From Planctomycetota bacterium (lineage in GTDB: Bacteria; Planctomycetota; Planctomycetia; Pirellulales; Thermoguttaceae): 41,880 nucleotides of DNA. The translations under genes were made by a program, and so were the position numbers. Positions 30,590 to 39,329 of this stretch are shown piece by piece (position 1 is the stretch's first letter; every line of letters begins with the position of its first letter). Below the pieces are notes generated by a model, which was given only the letters and a program-made list of their open reading frames with translations, was not told where the DNA came from and ran no database searches. The stretch is from NCBI GenBank assembly GCA_018897395.1, contig JAHIKV010000113.1, positions 1 through 41,880 of the forward strand, read 5' to 3'.

Positions 30590-30685
30590 GTTTAGCCCCG
30601 GCGTCCACGCCGGGAGTGAATTACGCCGCGTGGACGCGGCGGCTAAACGATATTTACGAACGCCGCGTGGACGCGGCCGCAAAAC
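30590..30685. repeat. Palindromic repeat E, copy 2
   Basis: CGTTTAGCCCCGGCGTCCAC, then two GCGTGGACGCGGCGGCTAAA-type units. It lies between hydG and hydF and ends eight bases before the hydF start; reading into it gives the false N-terminal extension of hydF. Confidence 0.88.
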
Positions 30686-30692
30686 GAAACTT

Positions 30693-31946
30693 ATGAAAAC
30701 CACGCCCAAGGGCCTCCGCCTGCACATCGGCATCTTCGGCCGCCGCAACACCGGCAAGTCGTCGCTGCTAAACGCGATGACCCGGCAGGAGGTTTCGATC
30801 GTCTCGCCGGTCGCCGGCACCACCACCGATCCGGTCGAAAAGCCGATGGAACTGTTGCCCCTCGGGCCGGTGCTGTGGATCGACACCGCCGGGCTGGACG
30901 ACAGCGGCGCGTTGGGCCGACGGCGAATGGAGAAAACGCGGCGGATTCTCGATCGCACCGACGTGGGCATTCTGGTCGTCGACGCCGGCCGCTGGGACGA
31001 TTTCGAGGAAGGAATTCTTCACGAGCTGCGCGAGCGGAACGTGCCGGTCATAGTAGCGCTGAACAAGTCGGATGTCGCGAAACCGCAAGCGGCGCTGCTG
31101 GAACGGCTGCGGGAGGAGAAAATTCCCTTCGTCGAGACGGTCGCCAGCGACGGACGCGGCGCGTTGGAGATGCGCGAGGCCTTGATCGGGGTCGTGCCCG
31201 AGGATTTCCTTCGCCCGCCGCCGTTGCTGTCCGATCTCGTTCCGCCGGGCGAGATGGCCGTGCTGGTTGTGCCCATCGACCTGGAAGCGCCCAAGGGCCG
31301 GCTGATCCTTCCGCAGGTGCAAGCGATTCGCGACCTGCTTGACGGCGACGCCTGCTGCATGGTCGTCAAGGAGCGTGAATTGCGGGCCGCGCTGGGCCGC
31401 TTGAATCGTCCGCCGGCATTGGTCGTCACCGATTCGCAGGCGTTCCGCGAGGTCGCGGCCGACACGCCGCCGGAGGTGAAAATGACCTCCTTCTCGATCC
31501 TCATGGCCCGGCGGAAGGGAGACCTCCGCCAGTTCGTCGAAGGGGCGCCGGCCATCGACCGGCTCCGCGTCGGCGACCGCGTGCTGGTGGCCGAGGCCTG
31601 CACGCATCATCCGGTAATCGACGACATCGGCCGGGTGAAGATACCGCGCTGGCTCCAGGAATACGTCGGCGGCGAGCTGCGGTTCGACACCGTGCAGGGA
31701 CACGATTTCCCCGACGACGTGAGCGAATACAAATTAGTGATTCATTGCGGTGCGTGTATGTGGAACCGCCGCGAGATGCTTACCCGCATGGCCCGATGCC
31801 GCCGCGACGACGTGCCGATCTGCAACTACGGCGTAACGATCGCTTACACGTTTGGGATATTAGAGAGGGCATTGGCCCCGTTTCCCGCCGCGTTGGAAAC
31901 ATTCCGCGAGGCGAAAAAAGCCCGGATAAATATGGATGGCCCGTAA
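30693..31946 (+). CDS. hydF: [FeFe]-hydrogenase maturation GTPase HydF
   Basis: HydF is the GTPase scaffold that carries the H-cluster precursor to the hydrogenase. The 417-residue product has the P-loop GRRNTGKSS, G3 DTAG, G4 NKSD and the C-terminal cluster ligands EACTHHP and HCGACMWN. Start 30693 (MKTTPKGLRLHIG) is chosen over 30630 because the extra residues come from repeat E. The 16-mer K matches exactly at 31077-31092 (VAKPQAA), which may be chance or a short insert. It completes the maturation set. Confidence 0.95.
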   Translation: MKTTPKGLRLHIGIFGRRNTGKSSLLNAMTRQEVSIVSPVAGTTTDPVEKPMELLPLGPVLWIDTAGLDDSGALGRRRMEKTRRILDRTDVGILVVDAGRWDDFEEGILHELRERNVPVIVALNKSDVAKPQAALLERLREEKIPFVETVASDGRGALEMREALIGVVPEDFLRPPPLLSDLVPPGEMAVLVVPIDLEAPKGRLILPQVQAIRDLLDGDACCMVVKERELRAALGRLNRPPALVVTDSQAFREVAADTPPEVKMTSFSILMARRKGDLRQFVEGAPAIDRLRVGDRVLVAEACTHHPVIDDIGRVKIPRWLQEYVGGELRFDTVQGHDFPDDVSEYKLVIHCGACMWNRREMLTRMARCRRDDVPICNYGVTIAYTFGILERALAPFPAALETFREAKKARINMDGP

Positions 31947-32070
31947 TTCCCGGGGGGCCGGTCGCGGCTTTATAGAGAGAAATCGGGCTTGCGGCCTTCG
32001 GCCGAAGCGGCTATCCTTCGGCCTCTTTTCGGCAACCCCCCATTATGCGCATTAGACACGAGGTGGTGTT

Positions 32071-32730
32071 ATGGATCGTCCTTCGATTCGGCATGGAATG
32101 GTCTTGCTGGCGGTCTTGGCGATTGTCTCCTTGCCGGCCATCGGGTGTCAAGGCGTCATGCTTACCGCGATGTATCTGCTCAAGGGAACGGACGTCGATC
32201 CCGACTTCAAGGAGTTGAAGGGAAAGAAGGTGGCCGTGGTCTGCCGGCCGCTGGTCTCGCTCCAGTACCGCAACGCGAACGTCGGCCGCGACCTGGCTAC
32301 GCAAATCACCCGCCTGCTCCAAGAAAAGGTGCCCAAGATCGAGACCGTCGACCAGCGGAAGGTTGCCCAGTGGCTCGACGAGAACACCTGGGAAGAATAC
32401 GTCGAGGTCGGCAAGGCGATGAAGGTAGACATGGTCGTGGGCATCGACCTCGAGGGTTTCAGCACCTTCCAGGGCCAGACGCTTTATCAGGGAAAAGCCA
32501 ATGCCACGATTCGGGTGTTCGACTGCCGAGACGGCGGCAAGGTGGTCTTTGAGAAACCGCTTCCACAGTGCGTTTACCCGCCGAACGCGCCAATCCCCAC
32601 CTCGGAGCGGACGGAGCCGGGATTCCGCCGCGAGTTCGTGCTCGTGCTGGCCGATCAGATCGCCCGCCACTTCTACGCCCACGATCCCCACGCCGACCTG
32701 GCCCTGGACGCCAAGGCGCTGGACAAATAG
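32071..32730 (+). CDS. Predicted lipoprotein of unknown function
   Basis: I do not recognise the family. The 219-residue product has a signal peptide (MVLLAVLAIVSLPAIGCQG) with a plausible lipobox ending at Cys26. Beyond it are KKVAVVCRPLVSLQYRNANVG, LLQEKVPKIETVDQ, MKVDMVVGIDLEGFSTFQG and a strand-rich domain, a pattern seen in periplasmic proteins that hold a conserved N-terminal adhesion-like fold. GAGGTG lies about 6 nt before the ATG. It could be an outer-membrane-biogenesis lipoprotein, but nothing shows this. Confidence 0.75.
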   Translation: MDRPSIRHGMVLLAVLAIVSLPAIGCQGVMLTAMYLLKGTDVDPDFKELKGKKVAVVCRPLVSLQYRNANVGRDLATQITRLLQEKVPKIETVDQRKVAQWLDENTWEEYVEVGKAMKVDMVVGIDLEGFSTFQGQTLYQGKANATIRVFDCRDGGKVVFEKPLPQCVYPPNAPIPTSERTEPGFRREFVLVLADQIARHFYAHDPHADLALDAKALDK

Positions 32731-33033
32731 CGGTCCTATCTTCTCCATCCGAGAAGAATGTTTTTCTCGTTCCCACGGTCCTCCGTGGGAACGCACCGCC
32801 CGCGACGCTCTGCATCGCTCCCCGCCACCGACGCGGAGCGTCGGAACGAGTGGGTTCCCACGCGGAGCGTGGGAACCAGGAAAGAATGTTCCGCTTCTTT
32901 CCGTGCAACGTATAACAGTCGGTTTCCGCCACAATGTTGACCGCGGGCCGTTGCGCGGGTACCATACACATTAGAGGGGTCTGTTTCGGCCAAGTCACTC
33001 CGCCATTCGCTCTTTCCCATGAGGGTTCGGCCC
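32731..33033. other. 303-bp intergenic region with repeats A and M
   Basis: Holds repeat A copy 3 and the diverged M sequence (32898-32916). The rest shows no gene. Confidence 0.6.
32769..32876. repeat. Repeat A, copy 3
   Basis: Terminal hairpins GTTCCCACGGTCCTCCGTGG and GTTCCCACGCGGAGCGTGGG (each plus GAAC or AAC). Direct 9-bp repeats AAGAATGTT flank it at 32754-32762 and 32882-32890. Confidence 0.88.
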
Positions 33034-34062
33034 ATGCAAATCAGACAATCTTCCCGGACAACGGCGCGGTCTTATCGTTTGGCTCAAGCACTTACGACGG
33101 CAGTTTTGGCGGCGGTTGCGGTCTTGATCTGGTCGGGGTTCGCCCCATCGGCCCACTGCCAGGACAATAAACCCCAGGCCAAAGGCGGGAAAGACGAGCC
33201 GAAAATCCCCAAGCCGGAGGACCTCGGGCTTCAGACCGGCGACGGTCTTCAATTGGCGATTACGTACTACCCCAGTTTCAAGGGCAAGCAGGCGATTCCT
33301 ATTGTGTTGTTGCACGGCTGGAAGCAGAGCCGGAACGATTACAAGGACCTGGCCCCGTCGCTGCAGGCGCTGGGCTACGCGGTGATCGCGCCCGACTTGC
33401 GCGGCCACGGCGAGAGCACTCGCGTAAAAGGCGCCCGTCGGGACGAACGGCTCGACGCCGCGACGATGGCCCCCATCCAGTTCGGCCGGATGGTAGCGCA
33501 GGACATGATGGCGGTCAAGGACTTCCTTTGGACTAAGAACAACGCGGGTGAATTGAACATCGACAAACTCTGCATCGTCGGCACCGACATGGGGGCTTCC
33601 GTGGCCCTGGACTTCGCCTGGTACGACGCCATCGGATACAACTACGGCGCCGTTTACTACGGACCGCTGAAGCTGGGCCGCTTCGTCAAGGCCCTGGTGC
33701 TGATCTCGCCCGAGTGGTCGTTCCGCGGCCTGCCGCTGCGCCGCGCGACGGCCAACAGGGCCGTGCAATCCGACATCTCCATATTGATTCTGGCCGGAAA
33801 GCGGGACGGCAAGGCAATGGGAGAGGCCAAACGGATATACGGCGTCTTCGAGCGGTTCCATCTCGAGCCGACGGGCGACGACAAGCTCGACAAGCAAACC
33901 CTCTTTCTGGGAGGACTGGATACCAGTCTGCAAGGCACGAAACTGCTCGATCCGCGGTTCAACATCGCGGGGCTGATCGCCGACTTCGTCTATCGTCGGC
34001 TGGTCAAAAGCAGCGAATCGAGGGATTGGACCTGGAAGGAACGCAAGTTCCCTCACGAGTGA
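33034..34062 (+). CDS. Alpha/beta-hydrolase-fold exported protein with Asp at the nucleophile position
   Basis: The 342-residue product has a signal-like hydrophobic N-terminus (LTTAVLAAVAVLIWSGFAPSAHC), then the hydrolase fold: VLLHGWKQSRNDYKDLAP, VIAPDLRGHGEST and the nucleophile elbow IVGTDMGASVALDFA. The elbow is G-x-D-x-G, as in haloalkane dehalogenases and epoxide hydrolases, not the usual Ser. I see no clear catalytic His after the last strand, so it may be a non-enzymatic relative. ATG 33034 has GAGGG about 10 nt upstream; ATG 33019 is the alternative. Confidence 0.75.
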   Translation: MQIRQSSRTTARSYRLAQALTTAVLAAVAVLIWSGFAPSAHCQDNKPQAKGGKDEPKIPKPEDLGLQTGDGLQLAITYYPSFKGKQAIPIVLLHGWKQSRNDYKDLAPSLQALGYAVIAPDLRGHGESTRVKGARRDERLDAATMAPIQFGRMVAQDMMAVKDFLWTKNNAGELNIDKLCIVGTDMGASVALDFAWYDAIGYNYGAVYYGPLKLGRFVKALVLISPEWSFRGLPLRRATANRAVQSDISILILAGKRDGKAMGEAKRIYGVFERFHLEPTGDDKLDKQTLFLGGLDTSLQGTKLLDPRFNIAGLIADFVYRRLVKSSESRDWTWKERKFPHE

Positions 34063-34086
34063 CAAGCGAGCGCTATGCACGCGCTC

Positions 34087-34222
34087 GTTCCCACGCTCCG
34101 CGTGGGAACGCACTTATTGGACGCTCTGCCTCCTCCCGCGAAACTTCCGAGTTCCACGCGTTATCAGACGCATCGGACGCGGAGCGTCCTGAGCAGTGTG
34201 TTCCCACGCGGAGCGTGGGAAC
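34087..34222. repeat. Repeat A, copy 4
   Basis: Terminal hairpins at 34087-34109 and 34200-34222, identical to those of A copy 1. It lies between two convergent genes and is a bidirectional hairpin, possibly a terminator, but without a T-run. Confidence 0.9.
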
Positions 34223-34235
34223 AAGGCGTTCGCCC

Positions 34236-35327
34236 TTACTTCGCCAGCTGCTCGATCGCTTCGGCGACGGGTGTGGGACCGAGGCCCCGCCCCACGCCGG
34301 GAACGATCGACTTCGCCGTTGCGGCGTTGAAATTGAAGATCACGAAGCCGCTCGCGCCGAGCGATCGGGCAAGGCGGATTTGATCCCATACCTGGTCCGT
34401 AGTCAGCGTGCTATGCGACGACGCGGCCCCGATGCCCGGATAAAGCGGAATTCGGCCCTTGATAATCTTCACCTGGTTCCGCACCCATCGGGCGAAATCC
34501 TTGTCGTTTTCGGTGTAGTTCATCGGACAAACGAAATCGAGGTATCCGGCGTCGATCCACTTCGGCCAATCCTGGGCTCGCGACTCGCGGCAGTCGGGAT
34601 ATGCCCCGAATACGGCCGCCGAGATTTTCAGCCCCGGCCGGATTTTCCGCGCCTCGCGGCTAACCTCCCCGACCAGGGAAGTGATCTGCCGGCAACGCCA
34701 GTCGTTGTACTCCTCCTTCCGCGCGCCGGTGAAACATTCTTCCGGCCAGTTCGATACCTTTCGTCCGCTGTCGGCCTCGAACCGCCGCCGGCAGCCCTCG
34801 CAGTAGCAGAGCCTCCGGCCGGGATAGCGGATGTAGTCGAGGTGCAAGCCGTCGATCGGGTACTTGCGGGCCACCTCCAACATCCCCTCCAACTCCAGCT
34901 TCCGGTTCTCGGGATGAGAGGGACAGAGCCAGTCGAACGGCTTGCCTTTTACGTCGACTTGAGTGCGGCCCTCGCGGCGCATGCTTTCGATGAACTTCCA
35001 CGGGGCGGTGTCCAGCTTGAAATTGACTTTCCAGACGTGGACCTCGAGGCCGTGCTTCCGAGCCGCCGCGCAGCACTGCTCGAGTTGGTCGCCGTACTTA
35101 TGGAATATCGCGCTGCGCGGGAGCACGTCGCCGGCGTAGTGGGCCACGCCGCCCCAGAGCATCAGCGGCATGACCATGTTGAATCCGTTGTCGGCCAGCA
35201 GCTTGGCCGAGCGGTCCCAATCGCCCCGATATGGTCCCGTGCCTTCACTGCACCAAATCCCTCGACCTTCGTTCTGGGTGGTTCCAGTCGCCAATACGGC
35301 CCAGAGCAACAATGGAAGAACATGCAT
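34236..35327 (-). CDS. GHL10/DUF187 family glycoside hydrolase-like protein
   Basis: The 363-residue product starts with a short signal peptide (MHVLPLLLWAVLATGTTQ) and continues with the GHL10 TIM barrel: RGIWCSEG, DGLHLDYIRYP (the family signature), a Cys-rich CYCEGCRRRFE, and MNYTENDKDFARWV. Activity for the family is mostly predicted, with sugar polymer hydrolysis likely. It is exported, so a role on extracellular polysaccharide is reasonable. Convergent with the hydrolase-fold gene. Confidence 0.85.
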   Translation of the reverse strand: MHVLPLLLWAVLATGTTQNEGRGIWCSEGTGPYRGDWDRSAKLLADNGFNMVMPLMLWGGVAHYAGDVLPRSAIFHKYGDQLEQCCAAARKHGLEVHVWKVNFKLDTAPWKFIESMRREGRTQVDVKGKPFDWLCPSHPENRKLELEGMLEVARKYPIDGLHLDYIRYPGRRLCYCEGCRRRFEADSGRKVSNWPEECFTGARKEEYNDWRCRQITSLVGEVSREARKIRPGLKISAAVFGAYPDCRESRAQDWPKWIDAGYLDFVCPMNYTENDKDFARWVRNQVKIIKGRIPLYPGIGAASSHSTLTTDQVWDQIRLARSLGASGFVIFNFNAATAKSIVPGVGRGLGPTPVAEAIEQLAK

Positions 35328-35384
35328 GGAGCGGACTCCTTTTCTGGAGGGATGGACCCAAGGAGGGGGGAAAGGACGGCTATT

Positions 35385-35404
35385 TCCTTAAGTATTATTA
35401 AGGA
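35385..35404. promoter_or_regulatory. 20-bp inverted repeat, candidate MarR operator
   Basis: TCCTTAA-GTATTA-TTAAGGA, 7-bp perfect arms, overlapping a -10-like TATTAT (35393-35398), 76 bp before the outer-membrane factor gene. A MarR-family gene lies in the same locus. No binding data. Confidence 0.35.
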
Positions 35405-35479
35405 TTTCACTGGTCCGATTGTAACGATTCTTCCGATTAAGGGTTACGGGAGAGAATCGGATATTCAGGGGGGAATAGG

Positions 35480-37096
35480 ATGCCGCGCTCGCTTCGTTCC
35501 GCGTCCGCTATGATGACGGCCGCCGTGATTGCCGCCTCATTGAGTGGCTGCACGAGCTTCCATGAGTATGTCCGCAACGGCTTAAAGGTTGGGCCGAATT
35601 ATTGCCCACCCGATGCGCCGGTCGCCCAAAAATGGATCGACGCCGACGACATCCGACAGGCGGAAGACCCCGGGACCGTCGAGCAGTGGTGGACGGTATT
35701 CGACGATCCGAGACTGAACTTGCTCGTCGAATGCGCGTATCGGCAAAATCTCACGCTTCGAGAAGCGGGCTGCCGGATTCTTCAAGCGCGGGCCCTGCGC
35801 GATTACGTCGTGGGAAACATCTTTCCACAATCGCAGAGCGCATCGGGCAGTTACAGTCGCAACGGCGCCGCGGTCGATCCGTCGAGCGGCACGGCCGTGG
35901 GGAGATTCACCGACTCGTGGAACTTCGGGTTCAATCTGAATTGGGAACTCGACTTCTGGGGGCGTTTCCGTCGAGCAATAGCGGCGGCCGACGCCGATCT
36001 GGATGCCTCGGTGGCCGACTACGACGACGTGCTCGTTACGCTGCTGGCCGACGTGGCCGGCAATTACGTCACCGTGCGCACAACACAAAAACGGATTGAA
36101 TTGTTGAAGGCCAACGTCGAATTGCAGCAGGGAGTGCTGAAATACATCGAAAACCGCTTGAAGGTCGGCTATAAGGTCACCGAGTTGGACTTGGATCAGG
36201 CACTCAGCAATCTGCGTCAGACCGAGGCCGGAATTCCCCGGTTGGAGATCACTCTTCGACAGGCCGAAAATCGACTTTGCATCCTGCTGGGCATGCCTCC
36301 GGCCAATCTGACGGATTTGCTCGGCACCGGACCGATCCCGACTTCTCCACCCGAGGTGGCCGTCGGCATCCCGGCCGATTTGCTCCGCCGTCGGCCGGAC
36401 GTGAGAAAAGCGGAACGCCTGGCGGCCGCCCAGGCCGAGGAAATCGGCATCGCCGAGGCGGACCTCTATCCGGCTTTTTACATCAACGGTTCTTTCGGCT
36501 ACTCGGCCAGAAAATTTTCCGATCTCTTCCGCAGCACGGCCTTCAACGGAAACTTCGGACCGTCCTTCCAGTGGAATTTGTTGAATTACGGCCGGATAGT
36601 GAGCAACATCCGTTACCAAGACGCGCGGTTCCAAGAACTCGTGATTGCCTATCAAAACACCGTGCTTTCGGCCAACGAGGAGGTCGAGAATGGGCTGGTG
36701 AACTTCCTGCGGTCCCAACAGCAATCAAAGTTGCTCTACGAAAGCGTCGTCGCCGCGCGAAAAGCCGTCAAGATTGTAATTCTCCAGTACGAGAAAGGCG
36801 CTGTCGATTTCAACCGCTACGCCACCATCGAGCAGAACCTGGTCACTCAGCAGGATTCGGCGGCGCAGGCGCGAGGCCAGATTTCCCAAGGGCTGATCGA
36901 AATCTATCGGGCACTCGGCGGCGGGTGGGAAATCGGCCTTGACGGCGGGGCGCCTCTGGGAATGACGCCCGCCGAGTTGCCGGAAATCGACGAAATTGCG
37001 CCCGAGGAACTCCCCACGCCGAAGCCGGACGCCATGAAGAATCCCCCCTTACCGACGGCACCGCAACCGATGCCCCGGAAGGGTGGCACGCCCTGA
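35480..37096 (+). CDS. Outer-membrane efflux lipoprotein (TolC/NodT family)
   Basis: The outer-membrane channel of a tripartite efflux pump. The 538-residue product has a lipobox (LSGCTS, Cys near residue 23), the NodT-type N-terminus KVGPNYCPPDAPV, two OEP repeats (WELDFWGRFRRAIAAADAD; PADLLRRRPDVRKAERLAAA) and long helical stretches. The Pro-rich tail ends at KGGTP, where the stop codon lies in a palindrome (37083-37157). MarR regulator, adaptor and ABC transporter follow on the same strand. Confidence 0.93.
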   Translation: MPRSLRSASAMMTAAVIAASLSGCTSFHEYVRNGLKVGPNYCPPDAPVAQKWIDADDIRQAEDPGTVEQWWTVFDDPRLNLLVECAYRQNLTLREAGCRILQARALRDYVVGNIFPQSQSASGSYSRNGAAVDPSSGTAVGRFTDSWNFGFNLNWELDFWGRFRRAIAAADADLDASVADYDDVLVTLLADVAGNYVTVRTTQKRIELLKANVELQQGVLKYIENRLKVGYKVTELDLDQALSNLRQTEAGIPRLEITLRQAENRLCILLGMPPANLTDLLGTGPIPTSPPEVAVGIPADLLRRRPDVRKAERLAAAQAEEIGIAEADLYPAFYINGSFGYSARKFSDLFRSTAFNGNFGPSFQWNLLNYGRIVSNIRYQDARFQELVIAYQNTVLSANEEVENGLVNFLRSQQQSKLLYESVVAARKAVKIVILQYEKGAVDFNRYATIEQNLVTQQDSAAQARGQISQGLIEIYRALGGGWEIGLDGGAPLGMTPAELPEIDEIAPEELPTPKPDAMKNPPLPTAPQPMPRKGGTP

Positions 37097-37157
37097 GGAA
37101 CGAAGGGCGTGGCTGCCCGGGGAAACACGCCCTTCGCTGCGCTCAGGGACGTGCCAC
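37083..37157. repeat. Palindromic repeat N at the outer-membrane-factor stop codon
   Basis: GTGGCACG-CCCTGAG-CGAAGGGCGT and the inverse ACGCCCTTCG-CTCAGGG-CGTGCCAC. The TGA of CCCTGAG is the stop codon of the upstream gene. Confidence 0.85.
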
Positions 37158-37180
37158 TCTTTCGTTTCCGTGGCGGAACT

Positions 37181-37209
37181 TTGACTTTCCAAGATGGTTT
37201 ATGTATCTT
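37181..37209 (+). promoter_or_regulatory. Candidate promoter of marR-macAB
   Basis: TTGACT (37181-37186) and TATCTT (37204-37209), 17-bp spacer. The leader would be about 235 nt and contain repeats C and F. Confidence 0.4.
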
Positions 37210-37245
37210 GATATTATAGGTTGATGAACTGGTTGCGCGGTCTTC

Positions 37246-37275
37246 GTTGGGCCGGCAGTACAACTGCCGCCCCAA
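37246..37275. repeat. Palindromic repeat C, copy 7
   Basis: GTTGGGCCGGCAGTACAACT and complement with one mismatch. Confidence 0.8.
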
Positions 37276-37300
37276 TTTAGAACGTGTTTTGAAATCATTC

Positions 37301-37382
37301 ATTTAGCCCGCCGTGAATACACGGCGGGCCGGGTTGACCGGGAAAAACCGCTTGCCCCGGGTGTATTCACCCGGGGCTAAAT
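37301..37382. repeat. Palindromic repeat F, copy 2
   Basis: ATTTAGCCCGCCGTGAATAC at the left, GTATTCACCCGGGGCTAAAT at the right; the same two ends as copy 1 (17482-17567) in reversed order. Confidence 0.9.
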
Positions 37383-37452
37383 ACGGAAATTTGGGAAATT
37401 TTAATTCCAATACACGTTTTTGGCAGCCGACTGACGCGGGGAGAACGACATA

Positions 37453-37956
37453 ATGAATCGCGACAAGATTCCGCGGAACGAGGCCGAGACGTTGGCAAAC
37501 CTGCTCCACTCCCTCATCCGTCGATTGACGAGTGGAGATCACGATGATCCAGTCACGGATTTGCCTTTGGCCCAATTGCGGCTATGCAACGCCCTTTGCG
37601 GCAAACCGCGGTCGATGTCGGCCATCAGCCGGGAACTGGGAACCTCACTGAGCGCTGTCACCCAGATCGCCGACCGACTGGAGCGGGCCGGGCTTATCAA
37701 GCGAGTTCCTCGGGGAGACGACCGTCGCGTGCGCTGTCTGCGGTTGACCGACCGCGGTGAGAAAATGATGCGGCTTCACGAGGAGAACCGTATTCAGCGG
37801 ATGTCGGAGGTTTTGACACGTCTGGCCCCCGACGAGCGACAAGCGGCGACGGCCGCTCTCGAGTCGCTGGTCAAGGCGGCCGGAGAAGTAGCCGGCCGGG
37901 ACGGAAATCCCAAAGAGCGAAAAGTCCATTCCGATACTTCCAAGGTGCTGATATGA
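37453..37956 (+). CDS. MarR-family transcriptional regulator
   Basis: The 167-residue product has the MarR winged helix: SMSAISRELGTSLSAVTQIADRLERAGLI as the helix-turn-helix and the wing RVPRGDDRRVRCLRLT. MarR proteins are dimeric, usually repress transport genes and respond to small phenolics; the ligand here is unknown. It overlaps the next gene by 4 bp (ATGA), which supports an operon with the adaptor and transporter. The 20-bp palindrome at 35385 is a possible operator. Confidence 0.93.
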   Translation: MNRDKIPRNEAETLANLLHSLIRRLTSGDHDDPVTDLPLAQLRLCNALCGKPRSMSAISRELGTSLSAVTQIADRLERAGLIKRVPRGDDRRVRCLRLTDRGEKMMRLHEENRIQRMSEVLTRLAPDERQAATAALESLVKAAGEVAGRDGNPKERKVHSDTSKVLI

Positions 37957-39311
37957 GAACGGCATTCGTGTTTCTAGTGGCGGCGGGCATTGCCGCGGGC
38001 GGCGCGGCGTACTACATCCAATATAACAACCACGTCAAGAAGAAGTGCTTCCGGACGGCGCCGATCCAACGCGGAGACCTAACGCCCACGATCGGCGCCA
38101 CGGGCACCCTGGAGCCGGAAGACCTGATCGACGTGGGGTCTCAGATCACCGGCAAAATCCTGAATTTCGGCCCTGACCTCGATCATCCCGGCAAGACGGT
38201 CGATTTCTGTTCGGATGTACGCAAGGACATGCTGCTGGCCAATATCGATCCGACCTATTATCAGGCCCAGGTGGATCAGGCCAAAGCGGCGTTGATGAAG
38301 GCCGAGGCCGAACTGAAACAGTTGAAGGCAATCTGCGAGCAAGCGAAAAACGAATGGGAGCGGGCCAAGGAACTCCAGCCGATGAAGGCCATTGCCGGTA
38401 CCGATTTCGACGCCGCCGTGGCGGATTTCCTGGTGGCCCAGGCGAACATCGCGGTGGGCGAGGCCTCCGTCCAGCAGGCCAAGGCCGCGTTGGCGATGGC
38501 CAAGATCAATCTCGATTACACGGTCATCAAATCGCCCGTCGACGGCGTCGTCATTGCCCGACGGGTGAACGTCGGCCAGACCGTGGCCGCCAGCCTGAAC
38601 ACCCCCAGCATGTTCCTGATCGCCAAGGACCTGCGGCGGATGCAGGTCTGGGTGTCGGTCAACGAGGCCGACATCGGACGCATTCGGCTCGACATGCCCG
38701 TCCGCTTCACCGTGGACGCTTTTCCGAACGACACCTTCCGCGGTACTGTCACCCAGATACGCATGAACGCCACGATGACGCAAAACGTCGTCACCTACAC
38801 GGTCGTCGTGACGACCGACAACCCCGACCTTAAGCTGTATCCATACATGACGGCGAACGTGTTATTCGAGGTCGAGCAGCGCCGCGACGTTTTCATGGCG
38901 CCGAACGCGGCGTTGCAATGGGAGCCGAAAAAGTCGCAGATCGCCGCCGCCGTGCATAAAGAGGCCCCCTCGGATTCTTCTCGCAAGGACGGCGCAGTCG
39001 AATCATCGGCAGGGGAGCAAGTATCCGAGGACGTTTTGCCGCCGGTGTCGTCAGACGGCGAAGCGAATGCGAGTACTCAACGCATTTGGCTGGCCGACGG
39101 CGACTTTGTACGGCCGCTGGACGTCGTCGTCGGCATCACCGACGACATAAATACCGAGATCAGCGGAGACGACGTTAATGAAGGAATGAGGGTAGTGATC
39201 GGAGAAAGGCAAGCGGAAAAGGGAGAGGAAGAGGATGGCTCGGACGAAACGTCCAATCCGTTCCTGCCGAAGATTCCCAAGGGCCGCAGACCTCCTCCGC
39301 CGCCAGGCTAA
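37953..39311 (+). CDS. macA: HlyD/MacA-type periplasmic adaptor subunit
   Basis: Links the inner-membrane ABC transporter to the outer-membrane channel. The 452-residue product has an N-terminal membrane anchor (FVFLVAAGIAAGGAAYYI), a barrel-sandwich region with GDLTPTIGATGTLEPEDLIDVG, an alpha-hairpin (about residues 95-180, VDQAKAALMKAEAELKQLK), INLDYTVIKSPVDGVVIARRVNVGQTV, and a beta-barrel with ADIGRIRLDMPVRFTVDAF. The Pro-rich C-terminus (KGRRPPPPPG) is unusual. Start overlaps the marR stop. Confidence 0.93.
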   Translation: MRTAFVFLVAAGIAAGGAAYYIQYNNHVKKKCFRTAPIQRGDLTPTIGATGTLEPEDLIDVGSQITGKILNFGPDLDHPGKTVDFCSDVRKDMLLANIDPTYYQAQVDQAKAALMKAEAELKQLKAICEQAKNEWERAKELQPMKAIAGTDFDAAVADFLVAQANIAVGEASVQQAKAALAMAKINLDYTVIKSPVDGVVIARRVNVGQTVAASLNTPSMFLIAKDLRRMQVWVSVNEADIGRIRLDMPVRFTVDAFPNDTFRGTVTQIRMNATMTQNVVTYTVVVTTDNPDLKLYPYMTANVLFEVEQRRDVFMAPNAALQWEPKKSQIAAAVHKEAPSDSSRKDGAVESSAGEQVSEDVLPPVSSDGEANASTQRIWLADGDFVRPLDVVVGITDDINTEISGDDVNEGMRVVIGERQAEKGEEEDGSDETSNPFLPKIPKGRRPPPPPG

Positions 39312-39329
39312 CGTTCGGGAGTTGCGCCC

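Larger units (their letters stand above)
37097..37452. other. 356-bp leader region of the MarR-MacAB genes
   Basis: Holds most of repeat N, a promoter candidate, repeat C copy 7 (37246-37275) and repeat F copy 2 (37301-37382). No gene. Confidence 0.6.

Noticed and set aside
30630..30692. HydF start at 30630
   Set aside because: The residues come from repeat E; HydF homology starts at 30693.
31997..32030. Terminator after hydF
   Set aside because: A CTTCGGCCGAAG hairpin is present, but no clear T-run follows and a second similar word nearby makes pairing ambiguous.
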